From Streptomyces cinnabarinus (GTDB taxonomy: Bacteria; Actinomycetota; Actinomycetes; Streptomycetales; Streptomycetaceae): a stretch of 64,000 nucleotides of DNA. The notes under the pieces are model-generated. The model was not told where the DNA came from. It did not search any database and was given only the letters and a program-made list of their open reading frames with translations. Positions 17,105 through 25,900 of the stretch are shown one piece after another. The DNA lies in the NCBI RefSeq assembly GCF_027270315.1, contig NZ_CP114413.1:9548001-9612000 (forward strand), read 5' to 3'. The translations under genes were made by a program, and so were the position numbers. Position 1 is the stretch's first letter; the number at the start of each line of letters is the position of its first letter.

Positions 17105-17824
17105 ACTCCCAGGTCAGAAAGGATGTTGCTGACCTTGAGGAAACCCGCCGGCCCCGACCGGACCACCGACCACGAGACCCCGACCATGGTCACGATGGGG
17201 ATACGAAGCCCGTGGTTGGGGTCATGGTCGGCCCGACCAGATGGTCGGCTCGACCGGCAGACCCGGCCACGGGTTCGCCGCGAACATCCGATCGGTACCG
17301 GGGCCGGCACGCTCGGCGCGGCCACGGACCGCTGCGCGACTCCCCGCCGTGCGGCCTCCAGACCCCGCGAGCCGATGCGCAGACAAGAAGCCGCCCGGGC
17401 CACGATTGGCACCCGCGCAGTGCGGCGCCCAGACCTGCGCACCAGAAAGGTCGCAGGCCCCAGGCCGGACTGCGCAGTCGCAGCGCGCACGGCGGCCTGC
17501 GCACGATCCTCGACCGGTTGCGCAGCCCGATTGCGCAACTACCGTCCGGGGCTGCGCAATCGGGATCTCGATGCGACTGCGCACCGGGCTGAGGCCTATG
17601 GTTCGGCCCGACCATGAGCCCGACCATGGCAGCTATACGGCTGTGTTGTCGGATCGTGACCGATGGTCGGGGCTGGTGGCCGTCAACCTGGTCGGGGTCG
17701 GCGGGTGAGCTGACGGCGTGGAACATACGCACGCCTGCGCACTCAGGCCCGCTGGCCGCCTCACCTCGGCGGGCTCGGTGTGCTGCCCTGGCCATCGTAG
17801 GCGGCCCGCTTCGGCGGTACGGCG
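17105..17824. promoter_or_regulatory. 720-bp intergenic region with TGCGCA array and GACCATGGTC operator
   Basis: No gene is apparent. It separates the minus-strand tcpC operon from the plus-strand wHTH gene. TGCGCA occurs nine times, starting at 17376, 17436, 17471, 17498, 17519, 17532, 17553, 17578 and 17736. A perfect 12-bp inverted repeat (CCCGATTGCGCA at 17526-17537, complement at 17553-17564) is built from two of them. GACCATGGTC sits at 17182-17191, and several CCGACC/GGTCGG pairs follow. It could be a replication or transfer origin, or a regulator's multi-site operator. Confidence 0.6.
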
Positions 17825-19333
17825 GTGAGCCGTTTCGGGGAAGGCGTCCGCAGGGGTGTGATGGCGGCTGATCAGTTCACCCAGATCGCCAACGGGCTGT
17901 TCCGGGACTCCCGGCTCTCCTACAAGGCGAAAGGGATCTTCGGATACGTCAGCACGCACAGGAACGGCTGGCAGGTGACGGTCGACGACCTCGTCCGCCT
18001 GGGTCCGGACGGGCGGGAAGCGGTACGCACCGGACTGCAGGAACTCGAGGCGCGCGGCTACTTGATCCGTGAACGTCTGCGCCGCCCGGACGGCACTCTC
18101 GGCGAGATCGTCTACTGCATCACGGACCGCCCGGCCCTCCTGGGCATCGCGCTGAACGAACCGGACCTGGTGGCCACAGCCCTGGAGGCCGAGCGTGCCT
18201 GCGGCCTCCCGGCGGGGATCCGCCGGGGTGTGATGGCGGCCGATCAGTTCACCCAGATTGCCAACGGACTCTTCCGCGGCACGCGGTTGTCCTTCAAGGC
18301 GAAGGGTCTGTTCGGACTGCTCTCCACGCATCGGGATGGCTGGCGGATGACCGTGGCCGACATCGCCCGCCGTGGCTGCGATGGTGACTCTTCGGTCAAG
18401 AGCGGGCTGAAGGAGTTGGAGAAGCACGGCTTCCTGGTACGGGAACGTGATCGCGGACCAGACGGCACCCTCGGCTCGGCGGCGTATCTCATCACCGACC
18501 TGCCCGCTCTGCAAAACCCCAGCTCACAACCAGAGTCGGGTTTTCCACCAGTGGATGACCCTACGTTGGCTGATCCCGGCACTAAGAACACCATCGTTAA
18601 GAAGACCAACAAGCAGAACACCAGACCCCTCCGTCCGTGCGGCGAGGCGCCGCCGGCACGTGGACGGACGGACCGGCCGCGCACGCCGAGATTCCTGTCG
18701 TCCGTGCCCGCAGCGGATGATGTGCACCCGGGGATCCGGCTGCTGCTCGGCCTCGGGGCGGCCCGCCCCGAGCTGCTGCTGACTGGGCAGGCGTTGACCG
18801 ATCAAGGCCGCGTCGTGAGGGTGATGTTGGAGTCCGGCTGGAGTGCTGAGCAACTCCGGTACGTCATCGCTGCCCGGCCCCTGCCGAACCCGGTGCGGAC
18901 CACGGTCGGCGCGATCGTCGCCGCCCGTCTGCGCGCCGCTCAGGCTTACCCGCCGCCCGCCAGGGCAGCCGGCGACCACGGCCAACTTGTCGGGGAAGGC
19001 CCGCCGCCGCAGCCGGTGACCGGCTCCGCCGCCGCGCGCACGGTGAGCGAGGCCCTGACCTACCGGGCTTTTACCGAATGTGCCGGCTGCGGCGGGCCAG
19101 CCACCGCCCGTGGCGAGGACCTCTGCCCGGCCTGCCTCGGCTGGCCGCTGTGCAACACCTGCCCCGGCCCCACACCCCGACGCGCCCACCCCGGCAGCGA
19201 CGGCCGCTGCACCAGGTGCGCCTCCGCCCTGACAGACCACCACGTGGAAGGAAGGACTCCCCGTGACGGACAGACTCCACACACCGCCACCACCGACCGC
19301 GGCCGCGCACCACGAGCGCCCCTTCCCGCGTGA
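17825..19333 (+). CDS. protein with duplicated winged-HTH domain and C-terminal zinc ribbon
   Basis: 502 residues from GTG 17825; ATG 17861 is an alternative. Two near-identical HTH domains occur at about residues 9-110 and 133-235, each starting RRGVMAADQFTQIANGLFR and containing GWQVTVDDLVRLG or GWRMTVADIARRG. This family opens operons on Streptomyces plasmids and ICEs and resembles replication-initiator N-termini. The middle (RLLLGLGAARPELLLTGQAL) is a helical domain, and the C-terminus has four cysteine pairs (CAGCGG, CPACLG, CNTCPG, CTRCAS). A role in replication or transfer control is likely but inferred. GC3 is uniform, so both halves are coding. Confidence 0.7.
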   Translation: MSRFGEGVRRGVMAADQFTQIANGLFRDSRLSYKAKGIFGYVSTHRNGWQVTVDDLVRLGPDGREAVRTGLQELEARGYLIRERLRRPDGTLGEIVYCITDRPALLGIALNEPDLVATALEAERACGLPAGIRRGVMAADQFTQIANGLFRGTRLSFKAKGLFGLLSTHRDGWRMTVADIARRGCDGDSSVKSGLKELEKHGFLVRERDRGPDGTLGSAAYLITDLPALQNPSSQPESGFPPVDDPTLADPGTKNTIVKKTNKQNTRPLRPCGEAPPARGRTDRPRTPRFLSSVPAADDVHPGIRLLLGLGAARPELLLTGQALTDQGRVVRVMLESGWSAEQLRYVIAARPLPNPVRTTVGAIVAARLRAAQAYPPPARAAGDHGQLVGEGPPPQPVTGSAAARTVSEALTYRAFTECAGCGGPATARGEDLCPACLGWPLCNTCPGPTPRRAHPGSDGRCTRCASALTDHHVEGRTPRDGQTPHTATTDRGRAPRAPLPA

Positions 19334-20723
19334 TCCGCGACGGTGGGAGAAGAAACGCTCCCGCGCTCTGCGGACCGGCCACGTCCGCGACCACACCTGC
19401 TCAGCTGCCTGCGAGCCCGTGCTCGTCCATGAACGCACGCTCTGGGGCTGGCTCGCCTGGGCCGTCCCCGGCGACGGCACCCTGCCCGAGATCCCCCACC
19501 AGATCGGGGTGCTCACCCCGGCTGCGACACGCACGCAGCGCCTGGCCCTGCGCTGGCTGACCCGGCGCCCGGCCGAGCGCCTCGCCCTGGGCACCCTCCC
19601 CGGATCTCTGCGGCTCGCCACTGCTGCCATCGCCCTCATCCGCCTGATCGCCTGCCTGTTCGCCATCCGCCACAAAGTCCCCCTCGAACTCGCGCTCCCG
19701 GCGATGCTTCTCGCCCCGCTGGTCGCCGAACACCCGCCCGAGCGGCTGGACGCCTGGACCCGCGAACACGTCCGTATGGTCGAAGGTGACGTCGCCTGCC
19801 GCTGCCTCCAGCGCCTCGCCGTCCTGCACGCCTCGCTCGTCCGGGCCTCCGTCGGCAGCGACCGCGACCAACTGCGCCGCTCGGCCGAGATCGGCCACAA
19901 CCTGCTGTTCGACGCCGCCGGTCTGCTCCAGTCCCGGGACACCCGCACGGTCTCGGCCGGCCTCATCGCCCGCGAACGGCTCATGCTCCAACTCGCCCAC
20001 CAGGTCGCCCAGATCCTCAAGTGCACCCCGCAGGACGGCACCGCCGATGCGCACCATGCTTCCGCCCCCGGCCGCCCTCCGGGCCCGTACCTGCCGTGCC
20101 TCCGGCCGACGACCCAGCCGTTAGCGCGTCACGCTCCGACGGACCCACCGCTGCAGAAGGGAACCCTCCCCATGACTCAGCCCGAACCCGCCCAGGCTGT
20201 CCCTGCCTTGGGCGTCTACCTCCTGTTCGCGCACGAGCCCTACTACCCGGCCGCCGCCCAGGAGATCAACACCACCGTGGTGGCCGTAGCCTCCCTGCTG
20301 CACCCCCGCGTACGGCAGCCTGACGGCGCCCGCATCCACGACCGCCTCGTCCAGGGCCGTCGGTCCGGCGAGATCGTGCCGCTGTCCACGCTCACCCACG
20401 AACTCGACGCAGGTGCGCGCTGGCCGGAGGTCGGCGACTGGGAGGCTGCCACCGAAGACCTGCTGCAGCTCGTCCGCGACCACGACTGCGACGCCCTCAA
20501 CCTGGACCTGCCGGACATCGCCCGCGCCCTGGTGTGCTCTGGCCCCCACAGCCAGGTCCGCGTAGTCGACCCCACGTCCGGGGCACATTTGGCGTACGGG
20601 CCCGCCGACCGGATCGAGGTCCTCGTAGAGGTCGGCCGGCACCTGGCCTGGGCGGAAGCAGGATCTCCCCTGTGGCCCGGCGACGGCCTGCTTTCCCCGA
20701 TCAACTCCGGGGATGCCAGCTGA
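19263..20723 (+). CDS. hypothetical fused ORF of two conjugative-element proteins
   Basis: 486 codons without a stop. The first ~270 residues (MTDRLHTPPPPTAAAHHERP) hold a helical, partly hydrophobic stretch (GSLRLATAAIALIRLIACLF) and resemble an accessory protein of plasmid replication loci. A Pro-rich joint follows. The last ~184 residues start at an internal ATG (20172) with its own GAAGGGA site, encoding a soluble acidic protein (LFAHEPYYPAAAQEINTTVV). The internal start suggests two genes whose separating stop was lost. The start overlaps the previous gene by 71 bases. No function is assigned. Confidence 0.5.
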   Translation: MTDRLHTPPPPTAAAHHERPFPRDPRRWEKKRSRALRTGHVRDHTCSAACEPVLVHERTLWGWLAWAVPGDGTLPEIPHQIGVLTPAATRTQRLALRWLTRRPAERLALGTLPGSLRLATAAIALIRLIACLFAIRHKVPLELALPAMLLAPLVAEHPPERLDAWTREHVRMVEGDVACRCLQRLAVLHASLVRASVGSDRDQLRRSAEIGHNLLFDAAGLLQSRDTRTVSAGLIARERLMLQLAHQVAQILKCTPQDGTADAHHASAPGRPPGPYLPCLRPTTQPLARHAPTDPPLQKGTLPMTQPEPAQAVPALGVYLLFAHEPYYPAAAQEINTTVVAVASLLHPRVRQPDGARIHDRLVQGRRSGEIVPLSTLTHELDAGARWPEVGDWEAATEDLLQLVRDHDCDALNLDLPDIARALVCSGPHSQVRVVDPTSGAHLAYGPADRIEVLVEVGRHLAWAEAGSPLWPGDGLLSPINSGDAS

Positions 20724-20786
20724 TGTTCGGCTACGAAGCGTACGAAGTCCGGGCGGACCTCCGACGGCTGCTGGCCGAATGCCGAG

Positions 20787-21011
20787 TCAGGCCACCGAAC
20801 GCAGTCGGTCCAGTTCGCTGCCGATCGCATCCCGCAACACATCGTGCTGAGGGCCGAGCATGAACCGCTCGTCGCTCCACCGCTCACGCGGATACAGCCA
20901 CACCGGCCTGCCCACCAACTCAGGTGGCTCCCACTCAAAGCGCTGCCAGACATGGGCATGCAAGCCTCGCGCTTTCCCGAGGTGGGCTGTCCAAGAGTTG
21001 ATCAGAAACAC
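20787..21011 (-). pseudogene. hypothetical gene interrupted by IS element
   Basis: A 3' portion of about 74 residues containing FEWEPPELVGRPVWLYPRER and SDERFMLGPQHDVLRDAIGS, ending at 20787. The only possible start (GTG 21011) touches the boundary of the IS element at about 21013, so the gene probably once continued upstream. No family recognised. Confidence 0.4.
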
Positions 21012-21012
21012 G

Positions 21013-22493
21013 GAAAGTGCCCTTGACCTGCAATGCCGGTGAGTTAGTGCGTCGGTGCAGGTCAGGCACTTGATGGTGCGGCGTTTGAGTGGGAATATCC
21101 CCTGGTGACGTTGCGTGATCCGTCACTTCCGGTGGTGTGTCGGCGGAGGCCGGGCCACGGCAACGGAGTTCCCGGTAGGACAGAAGATCGACCAAGATCC
21201 GACTGTCCGCGAGGGAACTCCGTTGGGTGCTCAGTGTGCCATTGTCCGCATGCCGTCTGCCATCACCGAGGGCAGTCAAACCCCGTTGAACAGGCTGGTG
21301 GCGCGCTCGGACAGGCGCTTTGGAGCACGTCCGTCTCGGCGTGCTGACCGAAGAGATCAGCCCTGGGCTGGTGGACGAGGTCGTGGAGTTGACCGGCTGC
21401 GGCGAGCGTCGCCGCCGGTTGTTGCCGGCCCGGGCGGTGGTCTACTTCGTCCTGGCGTTGTGCCTGTTCAGCAGCTCCGACAGTGCCGGGCCGCCGGGAT
21501 ACCGGTCGGTCCTGCGCACGTTGACGGAGAAGCTGCGGCATCTGCCGGGCCTGTGTGTGCAGCGCCTGCCGACCAGTTCGGCCCTGACACGGGCCCGGCA
21601 GCGGCTGGGCGACAAGCCGCTGCAGGCGCTGTTCGAGCGGCGGTGCGGCACGCTGGCCACGGCCGTCACTCCGGGCGCGTTCGCCTCCGGGCTACGGCTG
21701 GTCGCCTGGGACGGCACCGCGCTGGACGTCCCCGACACCCCGGCGAACGCTGCTGAGTTCGGCTTCACCGGCAAGGGAGGGGTCAACCAGAGCGGACACC
21801 CGCAGGTCCGCCTGATGGCGTTGACCGAATGCGGCACCCATGCCCTGGTCGATGCTGCCTTCGACGCCGTGGCCAGGTTCAGCGAGCACAAGCTCGCCCG
21901 CCAACTGCCGGCCTCCCTGCGAGCGGACATGCTGCTGCTGGCCGACCGCAACTTCGCCGGATACCAGCTGTGGGGCCTGGCCCGCGCCACCGGCGCCCAC
22001 CTGGCCTGGCGGATCAAGAAGAATTCGCGGAACTGAAGAACCGCCTGCGCGGCGCCGGATTCATCCTGCGCTTCAAGGCGCCCGAGCTGGTCTGCCAGGA
22101 GATCTACGCCCTCCTCACCGTCTACCAGGCACTGTGCGCACTGTAGACACGCGCGGCAGAACAGGGCGGGACCGACCCTGACCGGATCTCCTTCACCGTC
22201 ACGGTGCAGCTCGCCCGGCTGGCCGTCGCCGCCCAGGCCGCAGCCGACGTCACCACGCTGGACACCGCCCGCCGCGAGGTCACCACAGAGCTGTTGGCCG
22301 CCCTCCTCCCGCCCCGGCGCAACCGGCAGTGCCAACGCATCAAGAAGCCGTCCAAGAACACCTTCGAGGTCAGAAAACGGGACCAGCCCCGCACTCCCAG
22401 TAACGTCCGCTACACACTCAAAGTCACCAAGCACCCCACCTGACCTGCACCGACGCACTAACTCACCGGCATTGCAGCTCAGAAGGCACTTTC
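21013..22493 (+). mobile_element. IS4-like insertion sequence with ~52-bp terminal repeats
   Basis: The ends are long inverted repeats: left 21013-21064 and right 22442-22493. Both begin GAAAGTGCC and share CTGCAATGCCGGTGAGTTAG and GTGCGTCGGTGCAGGTCA exactly, differing only in about six bases near position 10-15. The single internal gene encodes an IS4-type transposase that is broken (see next entry). No clear target duplication was seen; flanks are AAACACG and GCGTTTC. Confidence 0.85.
21320..22443 (+). pseudogene. IS4-family transposase, frameshifted
   Basis: From TTG 21320 the frame encodes the IS4 N-terminal domain (LVDEVVELTGCGERRRRLLP; RAVVYFVLALCLFSSS), then RLVAWDGTALDVPDTPAN (first Asp) and MLLLADRNFAGYQLWGLA (second Asp). 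It stops at 22034 after KKNSRN. The remaining third continues in other frames: FKAPELVCQEIYALLTVYQA (with the YREXXK-type region disrupted), a TAG at 22144, then ISFTVTVQLARLAVAAQAAA. At least two lesions make the transposase inactive. Confidence 0.85.
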
Positions 22494-22539
22494 GCGTTTC
22501 CGGCCACCGCTTGACTCTGCCCCAACCGAAACAGCGAGG

Positions 22540-23787
22540 CTAGCCGTTCTGGCTGTACTCCAGCGAGGAGACGATCGTGCCGGGCATGAATTCGTGGTAC
22601 GCGCCCGGGTACCAGTCGCTCGGCGAGCTGTTCAGGGAGTAGCCGTTCGCCCCGCTGCTGTTGTCGACCCAGACCTTCGCGCCCTCGTACGCGCACTGGT
22701 GCTGATGAGAGTAGAACGACACCGAGACACCCGGGGCGACTTCGGAGTAGACGGCGAAGCCCATCGCGTTGTCGCCGGTGATGGTGTTGTTGTAATTCGA
22801 CACGTACACCCCGACCGCACCCGGCTGAAGGATCTGCACAGAGGTTCCGTAGGCCAATACGGTGGTGCTCTGCGGAGTTCCCTGAACGGTCATGATGACG
22901 GGCGTGTTGTTCTTGATGACCGTCACCAGGTTGTTGCACGAGGACCACACCCCTTGCGGCGCCGACCAGCTCTGGTTCGAGGGCGGCTGCAGAGCTGGCG
23001 GATATTTGGGGGGATACGAGATCACCGGGGTTCCGGGGTCGGTTGAGCTGCCGGAGATGTTGAGGAGATTCCCGTTCATCAGGCTCCGGATGAAGCCGTC
23101 GCCGCAGATCGCCCACTGCTGATTCAGGCCGCCGGTGTAGTCGTTGATCTGGATTCTGGCGCTGCTGTTCGGATCGGAGTCGGCGATTTCCACGACCTTG
23201 TTGCTCTTCAGGTTGTAGATGTAGAGATTGTTGACGTAGCTCCACAGCTGATCCGAGTTGTCGGAAGGGTCGTACGTCCAGGAGACGACCTGGGCTCCCG
23301 AACTGGTCGAGCCTTGATCGACGGACAGCACGAGGTCCTGTCCCAGCCAGCTGGAGATGGACTGCCACTCCAGCGGCGTCGGAATCAGCACCTTGGGGGC
23401 CATCCAGGTGGCCGTGAGGAGCATGCCCGCACCGTCGTCCATTTCCGCGACGGCAGCCAGGTTGTCGGCCAGATAGGCCTCCACCATCGGGATGAGGGGC
23501 TCGACGTCAGGCGGCATCGCACCGAGGAGCTTCATGAAGGTGCCGCCGTCCCGCAGGGCGGAAACGGCCGGCCCCGGAAGGACGAAGTTGTAGCCCCAGG
23601 CGTAAGCATTGGCCGCGATGGTGGTAAGAGTCGGGGTTGCTGAGGCCTCCGGCGATTCCGCCTCTCCGATTTCCCGCTGCGGAGTCGAACCGCCTGCGCC
23701 CTTTTGCGGGAGCGACCGCCTTACCGCAAGCAGCGACTCCAATTCCACATGGGAAAAGGACTTCGAGGGGCATGCACGATTGGCCAT
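22540..23787 (-). CDS. ricin-type beta-trefoil lectin domain protein
   Basis: 415 residues, no signal peptide visible. A helical segment (residues 45-130, e.g. IPMVEAYLADNLAAVAEMDD) precedes a lectin domain whose repeats end in QLW, QQW and QSW (SDQLWSYVNNLYIYNLKSNK; NQQWAICGDGFIRSLMNGNL), the QxW signature of ricin-B folds. The C-terminal ~130 residues (TVLAYGTSVQILQPGAVGVY) are beta-rich and may be a further adhesion domain. Codon use is less GC-biased than its neighbours, with many Asn, Ser and Tyr, indicating transfer. A carbohydrate-binding secreted or injected effector is possible, but no export signal supports this. Confidence 0.7.
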   Translation of the reverse strand: MANRACPSKSFSHVELESLLAVRRSLPQKGAGGSTPQREIGEAESPEASATPTLTTIAANAYAWGYNFVLPGPAVSALRDGGTFMKLLGAMPPDVEPLIPMVEAYLADNLAAVAEMDDGAGMLLTATWMAPKVLIPTPLEWQSISSWLGQDLVLSVDQGSTSSGAQVVSWTYDPSDNSDQLWSYVNNLYIYNLKSNKVVEIADSDPNSSARIQINDYTGGLNQQWAICGDGFIRSLMNGNLLNISGSSTDPGTPVISYPPKYPPALQPPSNQSWSAPQGVWSSCNNLVTVIKNNTPVIMTVQGTPQSTTVLAYGTSVQILQPGAVGVYVSNYNNTITGDNAMGFAVYSEVAPGVSVSFYSHQHQCAYEGAKVWVDNSSGANGYSLNSSPSDWYPGAYHEFMPGTIVSSLEYSQNG

Positions 23788-23827
23788 GGTTACGGCTCCA
23801 CTCGTCGGATGCCGTAATCAGGCATCG

Positions 23828-24304
23828 ATGAAGAATCAGTTCGATTCTCCGACCCACGGTATGGCCGAGCTTTGCGGTCTGCTACTCGAAGGACGGACGG
23901 GCCACGCGGGCCGCGATCGTCCGCGCGCACTCCAGCGACTCGGTGTGCGTTGTGTCCAACGTCGCCGCGCCCTCCGGCAAACAGTCGGTGAGCCCAGCCG
24001 GGCAGGGTTCCTGGAGCGCGTCCAGGAGCGGGACCTCGCGCGGACGCGCAAGTGGATCGCCGACGAGGAGCAGCGCGAGGCCGAACGGATCCAGGGCGAG
24101 AAGCGCCGACCGCCGGCCCCGGACTGGCTCCTCGAGGAAGGCCTCAACGGGCGCAGGCACGTGTACGTCCACGTCGGAGGGTGCTGGAGCGCGAAGAAGC
24201 GGACGCGCCCCATCACGCGAGATGACGCGCGCCGCCTTCTCACCGGGAACGTTGCCCCATGCCCGCAATGCCGACCGGACACGGCCCTCGGCATGCCAGG
24301 CTGA
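23828..24304 (+). pseudogene. DUF6233-like protein, N-terminally replaced
   Basis: The C-terminal part is convincing: RKWIADEEQREAERIQGEKR, PPAPDWLLEEGLNGRRHVYV, HVGGCWSAKKRTRPITRDDA and APCPQCRPDTALG match the conserved end of DUF6233 proteins of Streptomyces. Upstream of about 24000 the frame is not family-like. On the opposite strand, 23882-23985 has high GC3 and ends ARTIAARVARPSFE, possibly the tail of a P-loop kinase. A junction near 23990 therefore joins two unrelated gene ends. The DUF number is from memory. Confidence 0.5.
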
Positions 24305-24546
24305 ACCGGACCGGCGCGCCTGGCCGCAGAGATCAAGGCTGCGGCAACGACAGCGCCCCCGAACGCGAGCCGTTCGGGGGCCTGCCGTGGTGACTAGCCT
24401 CGCCGTTTCGGTTGGGGTGATGAGGCGTCGTTGAGGGCCAACTGTCGGGTGGCCGAGGTGATTTCGGTGTTCGGGCATGGCGGGAGCCCGGCGCATTCGT
24501 CGGGTTCTCCAAGGTCCTTCGGGTCGTGGCGGGCAGGGTGTGTCGG

Positions 24547-25193
24547 TCAGTCGGCGGGACGGGGCAGTGCGGCGAGGCGGTGGAAGGCCGTGGCCAGTTC
24601 GTTTCTCCACGGCCAGGTCGCGGATATCCGCAAGCGCAGGCGGCGGCCGCCGCGGGTGAGGCGGGCGGCGACGTGCAGCAGCCGGTAGCGGAGTTTCTTC
24701 GGCTCGGCAGCCGCGAGCTCGCCGTCCAGCAGCAGGACGCGCATCCAGGCCAGCAGGTCGATCGCGGTGAGGCTGAGTTCGAGCCAGACGGCGTTGACGG
24801 CGAAGCCGCGGGAGGGGAAGCGGCCGAATCCGGTGGTTTTTGCCGCACCGGATGTGGTCCTCGACGCATGCGTGCCCGCGGTGACGGACCTCCAGGAACT
24901 GGGCGGAGCCGCCGCCGGAGCAGGGGGTGTCGGTGAGGAACACCTGATGCCGCAGGCCCTCGTCCTGGTCGAACAGGGAGAGCTGGGCTCCGGGGTGCGG
25001 GCGCTCGCGGCGCACGATGATGCGGGTGTCGGCCGGGTAGCCGTCCAGGTCGACCATGCCGGTCAGCTCGGCGACCTCGGCGCCGTCACGCAGTGTCCCG
25101 TCCTGGTCCAGGGCGGGATGCCAGAGGCGGTCGGGTATGGCCCGGAAGGCGCGGCACTGCGCCTACAGGTGCCGGTGCCGCCCTGCCTGGCTG
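24547..25193 (-). pseudogene. IS1380-family transposase fragment, frameshifted
   Basis: Upstream part, in one frame: MVDLDGYPADTRIIVRRERP, HPGAQLSLFDQDEGLRHQVF and HIRCGKN. Near 24845 the frame changes and continues as GFGRFPSRGFAVNAVWLELS, DLLAWMRVLLLDGELAAAEP and RGGRRLRLRISATWPWRNEL. This is the C-terminal half of an IS1380-type transposase. The N-terminal half and one end are missing; homology ends just before the 630-bp inverted-repeat unit at 25208. Confidence 0.8.
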
Positions 25194-25207
25194 TGTAGGT
25201 TGCAAGC

Positions 25208-25837
25208 GGGCTCTGGCACAGATTTTGGGGAGCGGTCGCGGAGCGTCACTGCAATGTTCGATGGCGAGAGCCCAGATCCGCGCGAGACCGTGAAGGACAG
25301 GGATGTCGGGGAGACTGCCCATGGACCGGGCCGAGGAGCGACTACAACATGAACTGAGCCGTGGACAGCAGCCCCTCGCCGAACTGGACTTGGACGAGAT
25401 ACGGCTCAGGTTCGTGTACTTCGGCTCCCAACGCTTCGACACCGCGGACACGCCGGACGCTGATGGCCTTCTCATCCAATACGGGACTCACGCCTTCGAA
25501 GGACCGCCCGTCTTCACACTGGACCTGGCCCGGCAGTTTGAGATCAACGACGCTTCCGGCGAGCATGATCATTACATCCAGCTCCACTGCGAACTTCGGT
25601 ACGAGCCCGTCCCCCGACTTCGGGTGCTGGGGCACTTCGAGTCCTGGTTCTTCCACGACACGGACGATGAACTCGGCGCCTGGGCCGACAGCCTTGGCCG
25701 CCAGGAATTCTGGCCGATCGTCCGCAACTTCCACCCCCAGGAAATCCGGGTCTACCAAGAGCAGGTGTGATTACAGCCGCGAAGCAACCTGCCTTGTGAC
25801 GCTCCGCGACCGCTCCCCAAGATCTGTGCCAGAGCCC
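25208..25837. mobile_element. 630-bp unit bounded by 42-bp inverted repeats, no transposase
   Basis: Positions 25208-25249 (starting GGGCTCTGGCACAGAT) and 25796-25837 are inverted copies of each other with one mismatch over 42 bases. They enclose a single gene (25303-25770) and nothing resembling a transposase. The outermost 20 bases match the right end of the IS1182-type element at about 52076-52095 except for one base. It behaves like a non-autonomous element carrying cargo. Confidence 0.75.
25303..25770 (+). CDS. hypothetical cargo protein of the TIR unit
   Basis: 155 residues, MSGRLPMDRAEERLQHELSR at the N-terminus, preceded by GAAGGACAGGG. Predicted mixed alpha/beta fold with aromatic and acidic motifs: LRFVYFGSQRFDTADTPDAD, HDHYIQLHCELRYEPVPRLR, HFESWFFHDTDDELGAWADS and EFWPIVRNFHPQEIRVYQEQ. 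There is no signal peptide, membrane segment or known catalytic signature, and I do not recognise a family. Its isolated position inside long inverted repeats suggests it travels as cargo; an antitoxin, immunity or anti-phage role is only a guess. Confidence 0.55.
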   Translation: MSGRLPMDRAEERLQHELSRGQQPLAELDLDEIRLRFVYFGSQRFDTADTPDADGLLIQYGTHAFEGPPVFTLDLARQFEINDASGEHDHYIQLHCELRYEPVPRLRVLGHFESWFFHDTDDELGAWADSLGRQEFWPIVRNFHPQEIRVYQEQV

Positions 25838-25900
25838 TCTTCTCGTGGACAGAACCATGGCGCCTCAGGCTGTTCAGCATTTAACGCCCGAGCCGGTTAC

